Origin: Natronohydrobacter sp.
GTDB lineage: Bacteria > Pseudomonadota > Alphaproteobacteria > Rhodobacterales > Rhodobacteraceae
Reading direction: 5' to 3'
Length of the DNA: 9,536 bases
NCBI GenBank assembly: GCA_007116445.1
Contig: SKIM01000248.1
Location: 1 to 9,536 of the forward strand
How positions within the stretch are numbered: the first letter of the stretch is position 1; the number at the start of each line of letters is the position of its first letter. This document shows, one piece after another, positions 1 through 6,160 of this stretch. Under the pieces are notes generated by a model. The model was not told the origin of the DNA. It worked only from the letters and a program-made list of their open reading frames with translations, and did not search any database. The position numbers and the translations under genes are program-made.

Positions 1-225
1 ATGCCCTATCTCGATATCTGCCGCGCCGTGAAGGACCGCTTCCAGCGGCCAACTTTCGCCTATCAGGTCTCGGGCGAATATGCGATGCTGATGGCCGCGG
101 CCGAAAATGGCTGGCTCGATGGCGAAAAGGTCATGCTGGAAAGCCTGATGGCCTTCAAGCGCGCAGGCTGCGACGGGATCCTGACCTATTTCGCCCCGCG
201 CGTCGCCGCCGCCTTGCACGGCTGA
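1..225 (+). CDS. hemB: Delta-aminolevulinic acid dehydratase (porphobilinogen synthase), C-terminal part
   Basis: HemB condenses two 5-aminolevulinate molecules into porphobilinogen, an early cytosolic step of haem, bacteriochlorophyll and cobalamin synthesis. Only the last 74 residues are in the window. They carry the family's conserved C-terminal blocks: PYLDICRAVKD (2-12), FAYQVSGEYAM (19-29), LESLMAFKRAG (46-56) and ILTYFA (60-65). In E. coli HemB the Schiff-base lysine lies in a VKP motif just before the PYLD block, so here it should sit immediately upstream of base 1. The ATG at position 1 is therefore almost certainly an internal methionine, not the start. The TGA stop is at 223-225. 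The reading frame is intact with no sign of decay. The identity is secure; the 5' end is cut by the window. Confidence 0.95.
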   Translation: MPYLDICRAVKDRFQRPTFAYQVSGEYAMLMAAAENGWLDGEKVMLESLMAFKRAGCDGILTYFAPRVAAALHG

Positions 226-267
226 TCCTGCCGCGTATCAGGGCGAAGCCCTGCTGAAAGCGCAGGA
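226..267 (+). terminator. Possible nested hairpin after hemB
   Basis: CAGGGC (239-244), loop GAA and GCCCTG (248-253) form a perfect 6-bp stem directly after the hemB stop. An outer arm TCCTGC (226-231) can pair with GCAGGA (262-267). There is no T-run after it, so it is not a classical intrinsic terminator. It could stabilise the hemB mRNA 3' end or simply be chance in GC-rich DNA. Confidence 0.3.
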
Positions 268-283
268 CACGCGCCGGTTGCAG

Positions 284-312
284 GTGACAAAGCCGCGCGG
301 GCGCGGTACAAA
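284..312 (+). promoter_or_regulatory. Candidate housekeeping (sigma-70 type) promoter for the YSC84 lipoprotein
   Basis: GTGACA (284-289) matches the TTGACA -35 element at 5 of 6 bases. It is followed by a 17-bp spacer and TACAAA (307-312), which matches TATAAT at 4 of 6. Transcription would begin near 319, giving a leader of about 45 nt before the ATG at 364. Spacing and location are right, but this is a by-eye match only. Confidence 0.38.
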
Positions 313-363
313 GAGCGCACAAGAGGGCAACAAAGCCCCCACCTGATCACATGAGGCAGACGC

Positions 364-924
364 ATGACCCAGATGAACCGGCGGGTATTCGCATTCTCGG
401 GGCTGGCGGCAATGACCGCGCTGGCCGGCTGTTCCAATCCAATCGGCGGCGAAGGGGCCGCAGCGCTGGACGCGCGCGTGGATGCAGCGCGTGACTATCT
501 GCGCACGAATTATCCCTCGCTCGATGACCTGTTCAGCAATGCGCGCGGGATCCTCTATATCCCTGTCGTGTCCGAAGCCGGTCTGTTCCTCGGCGGCGCC
601 TATGGGCGCGGTGCGCTGCGGATCAATGATGCGACCGTGGATTATTATTCCGCCACCCGCGCCAGTATCGGGCTGCAGATCGGCGCACAACAATATGCGC
701 ATGCGCTGTTTTTCATGACCGAACAGGCGCTCTCGGATTTCCGCTTCTCACCCGGTTGGGCCGCCAGCGCTGATATGCGCTATGCCACGCCCCGACAGGG
801 CGGCTCGCTGGGGACCGAGACGACGACCCAATTCGCTCCGGTCATCGCTGTGGTTTACGGCCAGTCCGGCATCATGGCCGGGGCGTCGCTGGCAGGCGTC
901 AAATACAACCGCATCATCCCGTGA
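364..924 (+). CDS. YSC84 (Ysc84/SYLF)-domain lipoprotein
   Basis: This is a 186-residue exported lipoprotein. The N-terminus MTQMNRR is followed by a hydrophobic stretch and a lipobox LAGC (20-23), so Cys23 is the predicted lipidated residue. The mature part matches the YSC84-type lipid-binding fold: a region around RGILYIPVVSEAGLFLGG (61-78), a glycine-rich segment, and a C-terminal AGASLAG (172-178). Eukaryotic relatives bind phosphoinositides and actin; the bacterial members are periplasmic lipoproteins of unknown role, so no specific function can be assigned. The start is set by GAGG at 353-356, 7 nt before the ATG. An in-frame ATG at 373 is a less likely alternative. The gene lies 138 bp after hemB with its own candidate promoter and ends at a bidirectional terminator, so it is probably monocistronic. 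Confidence 0.82.
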   Translation: MTQMNRRVFAFSGLAAMTALAGCSNPIGGEGAAALDARVDAARDYLRTNYPSLDDLFSNARGILYIPVVSEAGLFLGGAYGRGALRINDATVDYYSATRASIGLQIGAQQYAHALFFMTEQALSDFRFSPGWAASADMRYATPRQGGSLGTETTTQFAPVIAVVYGQSGIMAGASLAGVKYNRIIP

Positions 925-930
925 TCGCGA

Positions 931-954
931 AAAGGCCGCTGTCACGCGGCCTTT
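931..954. terminator. Bidirectional intrinsic terminator between convergent genes
   Basis: AAAGGCCGC (931-939), loop TGTCAC and GCGGCCTTT (946-954) form a perfect 9-bp stem. Because the arms start with A and end with T, a U-rich tail follows the hairpin in both directions: TTT on the plus strand and TTTT on the minus strand. It lies between the YSC84 lipoprotein stop (924) and the fabD stop (957), so it can end both transcripts. Confidence 0.82.
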
Positions 955-956
955 GC

Positions 957-1886
957 TCATCCGGCCAGCGCGGCAATATCCTGCGGCGCGGCGAAATTGC
1001 GCGTCTCAGCCCCCCGCACGATGCGCTTGACCATGCCTGACAGCGCCTTGCCCGCACCGATTTCCCAGAACTCCGTGACGCCCTGATCGGCCATCCAGGC
1101 CACCGATTCACGCCAGCGCACAGCGCCCGTGACCTGCGCGATCAGAAGCGCGCGGATTTCTTCAGGGTCGCTCACGGCACTGGCGCGCACATTGCTGACC
1201 AAGGGCACGCGCGGCGCATTCAGCGTCACCTCGGCCAGCGCCGCCTGCATCGCCTCGGCGGCAGGCTGCATCAGCGCGCAATGAAACGGCGCCGAGACAG
1301 GCAGCAGCAGCGCGCGCTTGGCGCCGCGTGCTTTCGCAATCTCGACGGCGCGTTCGACCGCCGCCTTATGGCCTGAAACCACGACCTGCGCGGGGTCATT
1401 GTCATTGGCGGCCTGACAGACCTCGCCCTGCGCGGCCTCTTGCGCGACAGCGCTCACCGCCGCAAGATCCAGCCCCAGCACTGCCGCCATGGCACCGACA
1501 CCGACCGGCACCGCATCCTGCATCGCGCGCCCACGCACCCGCAACAGCCGCGCCGCATCCGCGACGCTCAGCGCGCCACTGGCCGCCAGGGCCGAATATT
1601 CCCCCAGCGAATGGCCTGCGACAAACGCCGCGCTCTCCAGCGACACGCCCTCCGCTTCCAGCGCGCGCAGCACCGCAATCGAGGTCGCCATCAGCGCAGG
1701 CTGCGCATTCGCCGTCAGCGTCAGCTCGGCAATATCGCCTGACCAGATCAGCCCCGACAGGTTCTCGCCCAGCGCGGCGTCCACATCGTCAAAGACCGCT
1801 TTCGCCGCCGGATAGACCTCGGCCAGCGCCTGTCCCATACCGATGGTCTGCGCGCCCTGACCGGGAAAAACGAATGCTCGGCTCAT
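957..1886 (-). CDS. fabD: Malonyl-CoA:ACP transacylase
   Basis: FabD transfers the malonyl group from malonyl-CoA to acyl carrier protein, supplying the extender unit for type II fatty acid synthesis in the cytosol. At 309 residues it has the usual length. The family hallmarks are all present: FPGQGAQ (7-13), the nucleophile elbow GHSLGE (91-96) with Ser93, Arg118 in RVRGR, His202 in APFHC, and Gln251 in IAQVTG. These equal E. coli Ser92, Arg117, His201 and Gln250 shifted by one, so the enzyme should be active. The ATG at 1886-1884 is preceded by AGGA in AGAGGAAG with 5-nt spacing. It lies 73 bp downstream of the TauE/SafE gene on the same strand, so they may share a transcript. fabG and acpP, its common partners, do not follow here; the operon ends at the terminator at 931-954. 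Confidence 0.97.
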   Translation of the reverse strand: MSRAFVFPGQGAQTIGMGQALAEVYPAAKAVFDDVDAALGENLSGLIWSGDIAELTLTANAQPALMATSIAVLRALEAEGVSLESAAFVAGHSLGEYSALAASGALSVADAARLLRVRGRAMQDAVPVGVGAMAAVLGLDLAAVSAVAQEAAQGEVCQAANDNDPAQVVVSGHKAAVERAVEIAKARGAKRALLLPVSAPFHCALMQPAAEAMQAALAEVTLNAPRVPLVSNVRASAVSDPEEIRALLIAQVTGAVRWRESVAWMADQGVTEFWEIGAGKALSGMVKRIVRGAETRNFAAPQDIAALAG

Positions 1887-1928
1887 GATCTTCCTCTCCC
1901 CAAAAGCTGGCCGCTTCCATGCCGCAAA

Positions 1929-1942
1929 GCGCGCCTGCGCGC
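1929..1942 (-). terminator. Weak hairpin between the permease gene and fabD
   Basis: Read on the minus strand, GCGCG, loop CAGG and CGCGC form a 5-bp stem followed by TTT. It falls in the 73-bp gap after the TauE/SafE stop and before the fabD ribosome binding site. It may partly end the upstream transcript, but the stem is short and the T-run minimal. The rest of the gap holds only the fabD ribosome binding site and a 10-bp palindrome, CCCGGCCGGG, at 1947-1956. Confidence 0.22.
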
Positions 1943-1959
1943 AAGTCCCGGCCGGGCGA

Positions 1960-2781
1960 TCAGAAGCCGAGCGCCTTGCGCAGCATGTTCAGCGCCATGA
2001 CCATGATGAACACCGCAAAGATCCGTTTCAACGGCTTGGGGTCAAGCGCATGCGCCAGCCGCGCCCCCAGTGGCGCAGTCAGAAGCGTCATCGCGATGAC
2101 GATCCCGAAAGCCGGCAGGTTCAGCGCGCCGAGGCTCAGTGGCGGCGCAGGCGCGACCGGGACCAGCGCAAAGGCCGCGACAGAAGGCACAGCGATCAAC
2201 AGCCCGAACCCGGCCGCAGTCGCCACTGCCCGATGCATCGTGACCCCGTAAAGCGACATCAGCGGCACCGCGAAAGATCCGCCGCCAATCCCCATCAATA
2301 CCGACAGAAAGCCGATGCTGCTGCCTTGCGCCGCGCGTGTCAGCCCGACAGGCATGCGCGGCCCCAGCCGCCAGTCAGGGTGGCCCAGCGCCATGAACAG
2401 CCCCAGCATCATCCCCAGAACACCGAAAATCCCCTGCAGGACCACAGAGCGCAGGCTGGCGGCAACGAGCACCCCCAGCACCGCCCCCAGCGCGATGACC
2501 GGCGCCCAGCCGCGCAGGATCGACCAATCGACCGCGCCGCGCTGATGATGGGCCTGCACCGAGCGCGCCGAGGTCACGGCAATCGTCGCAAGCGATGTCG
2601 CCAGACACATCTGCATCAGCTGCGGGCCACCATAGCCCAGCGCCGTGAACGCATAGAAAAAGCCCGGCACAAGAATGATGCCCCCGCCGACGCCCAAAAG
2701 CCCCGCCAGCACGCCCGCAAAGCCCCCGATGACCAGAAGCATCACGGCCATCTGCACCAGAAGCGTGGGATCAGCGCTCAC
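1960..2781 (-). CDS. TauE/SafE (TSUP) family membrane permease
   Basis: This is a 273-residue polytopic inner-membrane protein of the TauE/SafE family, whose characterised members move sulfite, sulfoacetate or other organosulfur and carboxylate anions. The family's internal duplication is visible: a glycine-rich motif GLLGVGGG (27-34) in the first half and GIGGGSFAVP (164-173) in the second, each inside hydrophobic segments. About eight membrane spans are expected. The start is a GTG at 2781-2779 that overlaps the sufE TGA stop by 4 bp (GTGA), a layout typical of translational coupling; no strong separate ribosome binding site is seen. An in-frame ATG at 2751 would shorten the N-terminus by ten residues. 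The tie to sufE suggests a sulfur-related substrate, but that is inference; sequence alone does not fix the substrate. Confidence 0.88.
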   Translation of the reverse strand: MSADPTLLVQMAVMLLVIGGFAGVLAGLLGVGGGIILVPGFFYAFTALGYGGPQLMQMCLATSLATIAVTSARSVQAHHQRGAVDWSILRGWAPVIALGAVLGVLVAASLRSVVLQGIFGVLGMMLGLFMALGHPDWRLGPRMPVGLTRAAQGSSIGFLSVLMGIGGGSFAVPLMSLYGVTMHRAVATAAGFGLLIAVPSVAAFALVPVAPAPPLSLGALNLPAFGIVIAMTLLTAPLGARLAHALDPKPLKRIFAVFIMVMALNMLRKALGF

Positions 2782-3203
2782 GCACGGGCCTGCGCGGCAA
2801 TCCCCTCGATCCGCGCGACCATCGCGCGCAACCCGTTCGAGCGTTGCGAGGACAGATGCGCGTCCAGCCCCAGACGCCCCAGCTCGGCCATCGCATCGAC
2901 CTGTCGCATCTCGGCCACGCTCAGCCCGGAATAGAGCGCATGCAGCACCGCGATCAGGCCGCGCACGATCATCGCGTCGCTGTCACCGGCGAAATCGAAC
3001 CGCGCCTGCACGCCCTCCCCCTCCAGCCGGGGATGGATCCAGACCTGCGAGGCACAGCCATCGACCTTGGTCGCAGGCGTCTTCAGCGCCTCCTCCATGG
3101 GCGGCATGGCGCGGCCCAGCTCGATCACATGTCGATACCGGTCTTCCCAGTCCTCCAGAAATTCGAATGTCTCGGCAATCTCTTCGAAAGCGGTCGTGGC
3201 CAT
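2778..3203 (-). CDS. sufE: SufE-family cysteine desulfurase sulfur acceptor
   Basis: SufE accepts persulfide sulfur from the cysteine desulfurase SufS and passes it to the SufBCD scaffold for Fe-S cluster assembly in the cytosol. The protein has 141 residues, close to E. coli SufE (138). The active cysteine is Cys50 in KVDGCASQVW (46-55), aligning with E. coli Cys51. The conserved C-terminal block HLSSQRSNGL (116-125) is also present. The start at 3203 gives family-like length and has GGAG 9 nt upstream. An in-frame ATG at 3218, with AGGA 8 nt upstream, would add five residues and cannot be excluded; a start at 3323 would add an unsupported Arg-rich extension. It is the first gene of the minus-strand group and overlaps the permease start by 4 bp. 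No suf operon genes are nearby, so this is a stand-alone copy. Confidence 0.9.
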   Translation of the reverse strand: MATTAFEEIAETFEFLEDWEDRYRHVIELGRAMPPMEEALKTPATKVDGCASQVWIHPRLEGEGVQARFDFAGDSDAMIVRGLIAVLHALYSGLSVAEMRQVDAMAELGRLGLDAHLSSQRSNGLRAMVARIEGIAAQARA

Positions 3204-3386
3204 CTGCGCGCGCTCCATGTCATCTGTCCTGTAGCTAAGCGCGCAGGCCTCAAAGGTCCAGCCCCGTGCACTTGGCCCGCGCGCCTGCCGCCCGCCCCGG
3301 TCGCGCGATGCGGCACTTTTCAAATCCTGCAGATTGCGCTAGGCCAAGGCAACCGGCCCGCGCCACAGCCATCGGAAGGACCAAGG
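3204..3386. other. Divergent intergenic region between sufE and the unknown lipoprotein
   Basis: This 183-bp gap must hold promoters for both directions. I see the two ribosome binding sites at its ends but no convincing -35/-10 pair on either strand, and no IscR-like, Iron-Rhodo or FNR-type palindrome. The sequence is GC-rich and otherwise unremarkable. Confidence 0.5.
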
Positions 3387-3854
3387 ATGCAAAAGCCCCT
3401 CATCGCCACAATGGCCATGCTGCTTTTTCTCGGGGCCTGCGGCGGTGTGCGCGAGTCGCGGCTCAACCCGCTGAACTGGTTTGGCCGCGAAAGCACCGAA
3501 ACGCTTGTGCCGCAGGGCGGATGGAACCGCCCCATCGACAATCGCGCCCTCGTCCCTGTCGTGACAGATATCGAGCTGACCCCCACCAGCACCGGCGCCC
3601 TGCTGCGCGCCACGGGCCTGCCCGACACGCAGGGCTGGTGGGATGTCGAGCTGCGCGCGCTCAACAATGGCCGCCCGGTCGACGGCGCGCTGGTCTATGA
3701 ATTCGTAATCGCCGCCCCGCGCGCAGATGCGGCGATATCGACCGAAGCCTCGCGGCTAGTGACAGCAGGCGTGGCGATCCCGGCATCCCGGCTCTCTGGC
3801 CTGCGCCAGATCACCGTCCGGGGTGCCACCAACGCGCGCACGATCAACCGCTAG
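3387..3854 (+). CDS. Small lipoprotein of unknown function
   Basis: This is a 155-residue predicted lipoprotein. The signal peptide MQKPLIATMAMLLFLGAC ends in a lipobox LGAC with Cys18. The mature protein opens with a motif around RLNPLNWFGR (27-36), recalling short conserved lipoproteins of Rhodobacteraceae. It continues with a region rich in beta-prone stretches, for example TDIELTPTS and WWDVELRALNNG. No enzyme motif is seen, and I do not assign a function. The start is clear: GGAAGGA at 3374-3380 lies 6 nt before the ATG at 3387. Upstream in-frame codons belong to the antisense of sufE and are not part of the gene. It is divergent from sufE and lies 53 bp before pgm on the same strand, so it may be co-transcribed with pgm. 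Confidence 0.82.
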   Translation: MQKPLIATMAMLLFLGACGGVRESRLNPLNWFGRESTETLVPQGGWNRPIDNRALVPVVTDIELTPTSTGALLRATGLPDTQGWWDVELRALNNGRPVDGALVYEFVIAAPRADAAISTEASRLVTAGVAIPASRLSGLRQITVRGATNARTINR

Positions 3855-3907
3855 ATCACGCATGCCCGCTGATCTGCGGCGCCCGTGACGAAAGAAAGCC
3901 TGTCCAC

Positions 3908-5536
3908 ATGATCCAGATCGTTCCGACCACCGCCATTGAGGGCCAGAAACCCGGCACATCGGGCCTGCGCAAGAAAACCCCGGTCTTCATACGCGCCCCC
4001 TATCTGCAAAACTATGTGCAGGCGATTTTCGACGGGATCGGCGGCGTGCAGGGCAAGGTGCTCGTGCTGGGCGGCGACGGGCGGTATTTCAATGATACGG
4101 CCATCGGGGTGATCCTGCGCATGGCCGCGGCCAATGGCGCGGCGCGCTGCATCGTCGGTCAAGGCGGGCTCCTGTCAACTCCGGCCGCATCCAACCTGAT
4201 CCGGCTGCGCGGTGCGGATGGCGGGCTGATCCTGTCGGCCAGCCATAATCCCGGCGGGCCAGATGCCGATTTCGGGCTGAAATTCAACGGCGCGAACGGT
4301 GGGCCTGCCTCTGAAACCGTGTCCGAGGCGATCCATGCCTGCACCGCCAGCCTGAGAGAATACCGCATCTGGGACGGCCCTGCCCCCGATATCACGGGCC
4401 TGGGCGAAGCCTATCTCGGCGCGATGGTGGTCGAAGTGATCGACCCGGTCGCCGATTATGCCGAGATGATGGCGCGGATCTTCGATTTCGACGCCCTGCG
4501 CGCGCTGTTTGCAAGCGGCTTCCGGCTGCGCTTTGACGCGATGCACGCCATCACTGGCCCCTATGCACGCGAAATTCTGGAACGGCGGCTCGGCGCGGCC
4601 CCCGGTTCGGTCGTCAACGCAACCCCCCTGCCCGATTTCGGCGGCGGCCACCCGGACCCGAACCCGATCTGGGCGCATGCGCTGATGGACACCATGTATG
4701 CCACGGACGCGCCCGATTTCGGCGCGGCCAGCGATGGCGACGGCGACCGCAACATGATCGTCGGGCGCAGCTGCTATGTCAGCCCGTCCGACAGTCTGGC
4801 GGTGCTGGCCGATCTCGCGCATCTCGCGCCGGGCTATGCGGGCGGGCTGAAAGGCGTGGCGCGCTCCATGCCCACCTCCTGCGCGGTCGACCGCGTGGCC
4901 GAGGCCAAGGGCATCGCCTGCTTTGAAACCCCCACAGGCTGGAAATTCTTCGGCACCCTGCTCGATGCGGGCCGCGCCACGCTCTGCGGCGAGGAATCGG
5001 CGGGCACAGGCTCGGACCATGTGCGCGAGAAGGATGGGCTCTGGGCAGTGCTGCTCTGGCTCAATATCCTGGCCGCGACCCGCAAAAGCGTGGCCGAGCT
5101 GATGGCCGATCACTGGGCGCGCTACGGGCGCAACTATTACTCGCGCCACGACTATGAGGAAGTCGATGCTGAAGCGGCCCAGGCGCTGATCGCCGATTTG
5201 CGCGCGGCGCTGCCGACACTCGCAGGCCAGAGCATCGGGCCGCTGAAAATCGCGCGGGCCGATGAATTCGCCTATGATGATCCGGTCGATGGCGCACATG
5301 CCGGCGCGCAGGGCTTGCGCATCTTCTTTGACGGGGGCGCGCGTCTGGTCTTCCGCCTCTCGGGCACAGGCACCGCCGGGGCCACGCTGCGGGTCTATCT
5401 CGAACGGCTGGAAACCGACCCCGACCAGCTGCATCTCGACCCGCAAGAGGCGCTCGCCCCAGTGATCACCGCCGCCGAAGCCATTGCCGGGATCACAGCG
5501 CGCACGGGCCGCGCCAAGCCCGATGTGATCACCTGA
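3908..5536 (+). CDS. pgm: Alpha-D-glucose phosphate-specific phosphoglucomutase
   Basis: Pgm interconverts glucose 1-phosphate and glucose 6-phosphate in the cytosol, linking glycolysis to glycogen, UDP-glucose and surface glycan synthesis. At 542 residues it has full family length. All four active-site loops are visible: the phosphoserine loop LSASHNPGG (109-117) with Ser112; the Mg2+ loop DGDGDR (276-281); the sugar-binding segments ETPTGWKFFG (340-349) and GEESAGTGSDH (361-371); and the phosphate-binding loop RLSGTGTAG (483-491). GTSGLRKK (17-23 region) near the N-terminus is also typical. The animal-type sugar loop reads GEESFG; here it is GEESAG. The ATG at 3908 has only a weak purine-rich ribosome binding site (GAAAGAAAG, about 3890-3898). 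No glycogen genes flank it. The 53-bp gap upstream shows no promoter, so expression may come from the preceding lipoprotein gene. Confidence 0.96.
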   Translation: MIQIVPTTAIEGQKPGTSGLRKKTPVFIRAPYLQNYVQAIFDGIGGVQGKVLVLGGDGRYFNDTAIGVILRMAAANGAARCIVGQGGLLSTPAASNLIRLRGADGGLILSASHNPGGPDADFGLKFNGANGGPASETVSEAIHACTASLREYRIWDGPAPDITGLGEAYLGAMVVEVIDPVADYAEMMARIFDFDALRALFASGFRLRFDAMHAITGPYAREILERRLGAAPGSVVNATPLPDFGGGHPDPNPIWAHALMDTMYATDAPDFGAASDGDGDRNMIVGRSCYVSPSDSLAVLADLAHLAPGYAGGLKGVARSMPTSCAVDRVAEAKGIACFETPTGWKFFGTLLDAGRATLCGEESAGTGSDHVREKDGLWAVLLWLNILAATRKSVAELMADHWARYGRNYYSRHDYEEVDAEAAQALIADLRAALPTLAGQSIGPLKIARADEFAYDDPVDGAHAGAQGLRIFFDGGARLVFRLSGTGTAGATLRVYLERLETDPDQLHLDPQEALAPVITAAEAIAGITARTGRAKPDVIT

Positions 5537-5563
5537 GCCTTGCCCCCCCAGCGCCCGAAACCC

Positions 5564-5585
5564 CCGCGATATGTGACTGTCGCGG
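5564..5585 (+). terminator. Weak hairpin after pgm
   Basis: CCGCGA (5564-5569) can pair with TCGCGG (5580-5585) across a 10-nt loop, 28 bp after the pgm stop. There is no T-run, so intrinsic termination is doubtful; it may instead be an mRNA 3'-end structure. Confidence 0.22.
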
Positions 5586-5631
5586 CGATGAGGGCGGAGG
5601 GCGCGCGAACAGACAGGGGGCTGGGCATTTC

Positions 5632-5656
5632 GGAACCGGGATAAGGATCTCGCGTT
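5632..5656 (+). promoter_or_regulatory. EcfG-like (general stress sigma) promoter candidate
   Basis: GGAAC (5632-5636), 16 bp, then CGTT (5653-5656) exactly matches the GGAAC-N16/17-CGTT consensus of EcfG-type sigma factors in alphaproteobacteria. It points at the OsmB-like lipoprotein and would give a leader of about 105 nt. Some Rhodobacteraceae are thought to lack EcfG, so the match may be coincidental. Confidence 0.35.
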
Positions 5657-5670
5657 TTTGTGCACAGGAC

Positions 5671-5701
5671 ACTGAAACCAATGGATGCGGCACCATATAT
5701 A
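5671..5701 (+). promoter_or_regulatory. Second promoter candidate (RpoH-like or housekeeping) for the small lipoprotein
   Basis: CACCATATA (5691-5699) resembles the heat-shock sigma -10 element CCCCATNTA. ACTGAAA (5671-5677), 13 bp earlier, partly resembles CTTGAAA. The overlapping AT-rich TATATA/TATAAA (5696-5703) could also act as an ordinary -10 element. This is the only AT-rich patch in the gap, which makes it a likely place for transcription to start, but the -35 match is poor. Confidence 0.3.
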
Positions 5702-5769
5702 AACATGCGACAAAGCTGCGACGCGGCACGCGCGGCGCTTTGCATGAAAACCGACCAAGGAGGTCCATG

Positions 5770-5982
5770 ATGACATATCTCAAACTCTCCAGCCTGATGG
5801 CGGCCAGCGCGATCATGATCTCGGCCTGCTCGAATGATCCGCAGATCAATGCGGCGGTGGGCGGGCTGTCCGGCGCAGCTGTCGGCACGCAGATCGGCTC
5901 GGGCTCCGGCAATACCGCCGCCATTCTGGGCGGCGCGGCTGTCGGGACGGCCATCGGGGCGAATACCCAAGTGACGCGGTAA
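5770..5982 (+). CDS. OsmB-like glycine-zipper lipoprotein
   Basis: This is a 70-residue lipoprotein with signal MTYLKLSSLMAASAIMISAC and lipobox ISAC (17-20). The mature part is a glycine-zipper hairpin: GAAVGTQIG (35-43) is repeated almost exactly as GAAVGTAIG (55-63), 20 residues later, each in an Ala/Gly-rich helix. This matches the OsmB/glycine-zipper family, whose members sit in the envelope and are often induced by osmotic or stationary-phase stress; the molecular role is unknown. A perfect Shine-Dalgarno AAGGAGGT (5757-5764) lies 5 nt before the ATG at 5770. The adjacent in-frame ATG at 5767 is possible but too close to it. The strong ribosome binding site predicts high expression. Flanked by two promoter candidates and a strong terminator, it is probably a single-gene transcript. 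Confidence 0.85.
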   Translation: MTYLKLSSLMAASAIMISACSNDPQINAAVGGLSGAAVGTQIGSGSGNTAAILGGAAVGTAIGANTQVTR

Positions 5983-6005
5983 CCCCGCGCCAGATGACGC
6001 AGACA

Positions 6006-6037
6006 GGGCCGGGACCGCATCAGCGTCCCGGCCCTTT
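6006..6037 (+). terminator. Strong intrinsic terminator after the glycine-zipper lipoprotein
   Basis: GGGCCGGGAC (6006-6015) and GTCCCGGCCC (6025-6034) form a perfect 10-bp GC-rich stem with a 9-nt loop, followed by TTT. It lies 23 bp after the lipoprotein stop and separates it from the helicase gene. Confidence 0.85.
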
Positions 6038-6045
6038 GGCATCCG

Positions 6046-6151
6046 GCGTTGCAGGCCAACGCGAAAGCCCGCCGCGCCCCTCGACACGGGGGCAGGCTTG
6101 GACTATCAAGCGCGCTTGCAAAGCGCCCTTGCGGGGGCCCGGCCCCAAGGA
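6046..6151 (+). promoter_or_regulatory. Hairpin-rich 5' leader of the DEAD-box helicase gene
   Basis: The sequence between the terminator and the helicase start can fold into several successive hairpins. GCGTTG (6046-6051) pairs with CAACGC (6057-6062). AAGCC (6065-6069) pairs with GGCTT (6095-6099), enclosing GCCCC (6076-6080) with GGGGC (6089-6093). CAAGCGCGCTTG (6107-6118) is a perfect 12-bp palindrome. The ribosome binding site AAGGA follows at 6147-6151. No clear promoter is seen, so where the RNA starts is unknown. A structured leader would fit temperature or helicase autoregulation, but this is inference. Confidence 0.35.
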
Positions 6152-6160
6152 TTGCTGCCC

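Noticed and set aside
1947..1956. Perfect 10-bp palindrome CCCGGCCGGG after the permease stop
   Set aside because: It has no T-run and matches no operator I know. Short GC palindromes are expected by chance in this base composition.
1885..2934. A 349-codon plus-strand frame opposite the TauE/SafE gene
   Set aside because: It is extremely rich in Arg, His and Gln, as expected for the complement of a GC-rich hydrophobic gene; no ribosome binding site or domain.
2844..3386. N-terminal extension of the unknown lipoprotein frame back to 2844
   Set aside because: The extension is antisense to sufE. The ATG at 3387 has a strong ribosome binding site and begins a proper signal peptide.
4175..5776. 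A 533-codon open frame on the minus strand opposite pgm
   Set aside because: It has no domain or coherent composition and covers the antisense of a complete phosphoglucomutase with all active-site loops intact.
6098..6160. TTG start at 6098 for the helicase, adding 21 residues
   Set aside because: There is no good ribosome binding site before it, the TTG lies inside a hairpin arm, and the ATG at 6161 has AAGGA at good spacing and a typical helicase N-terminus.
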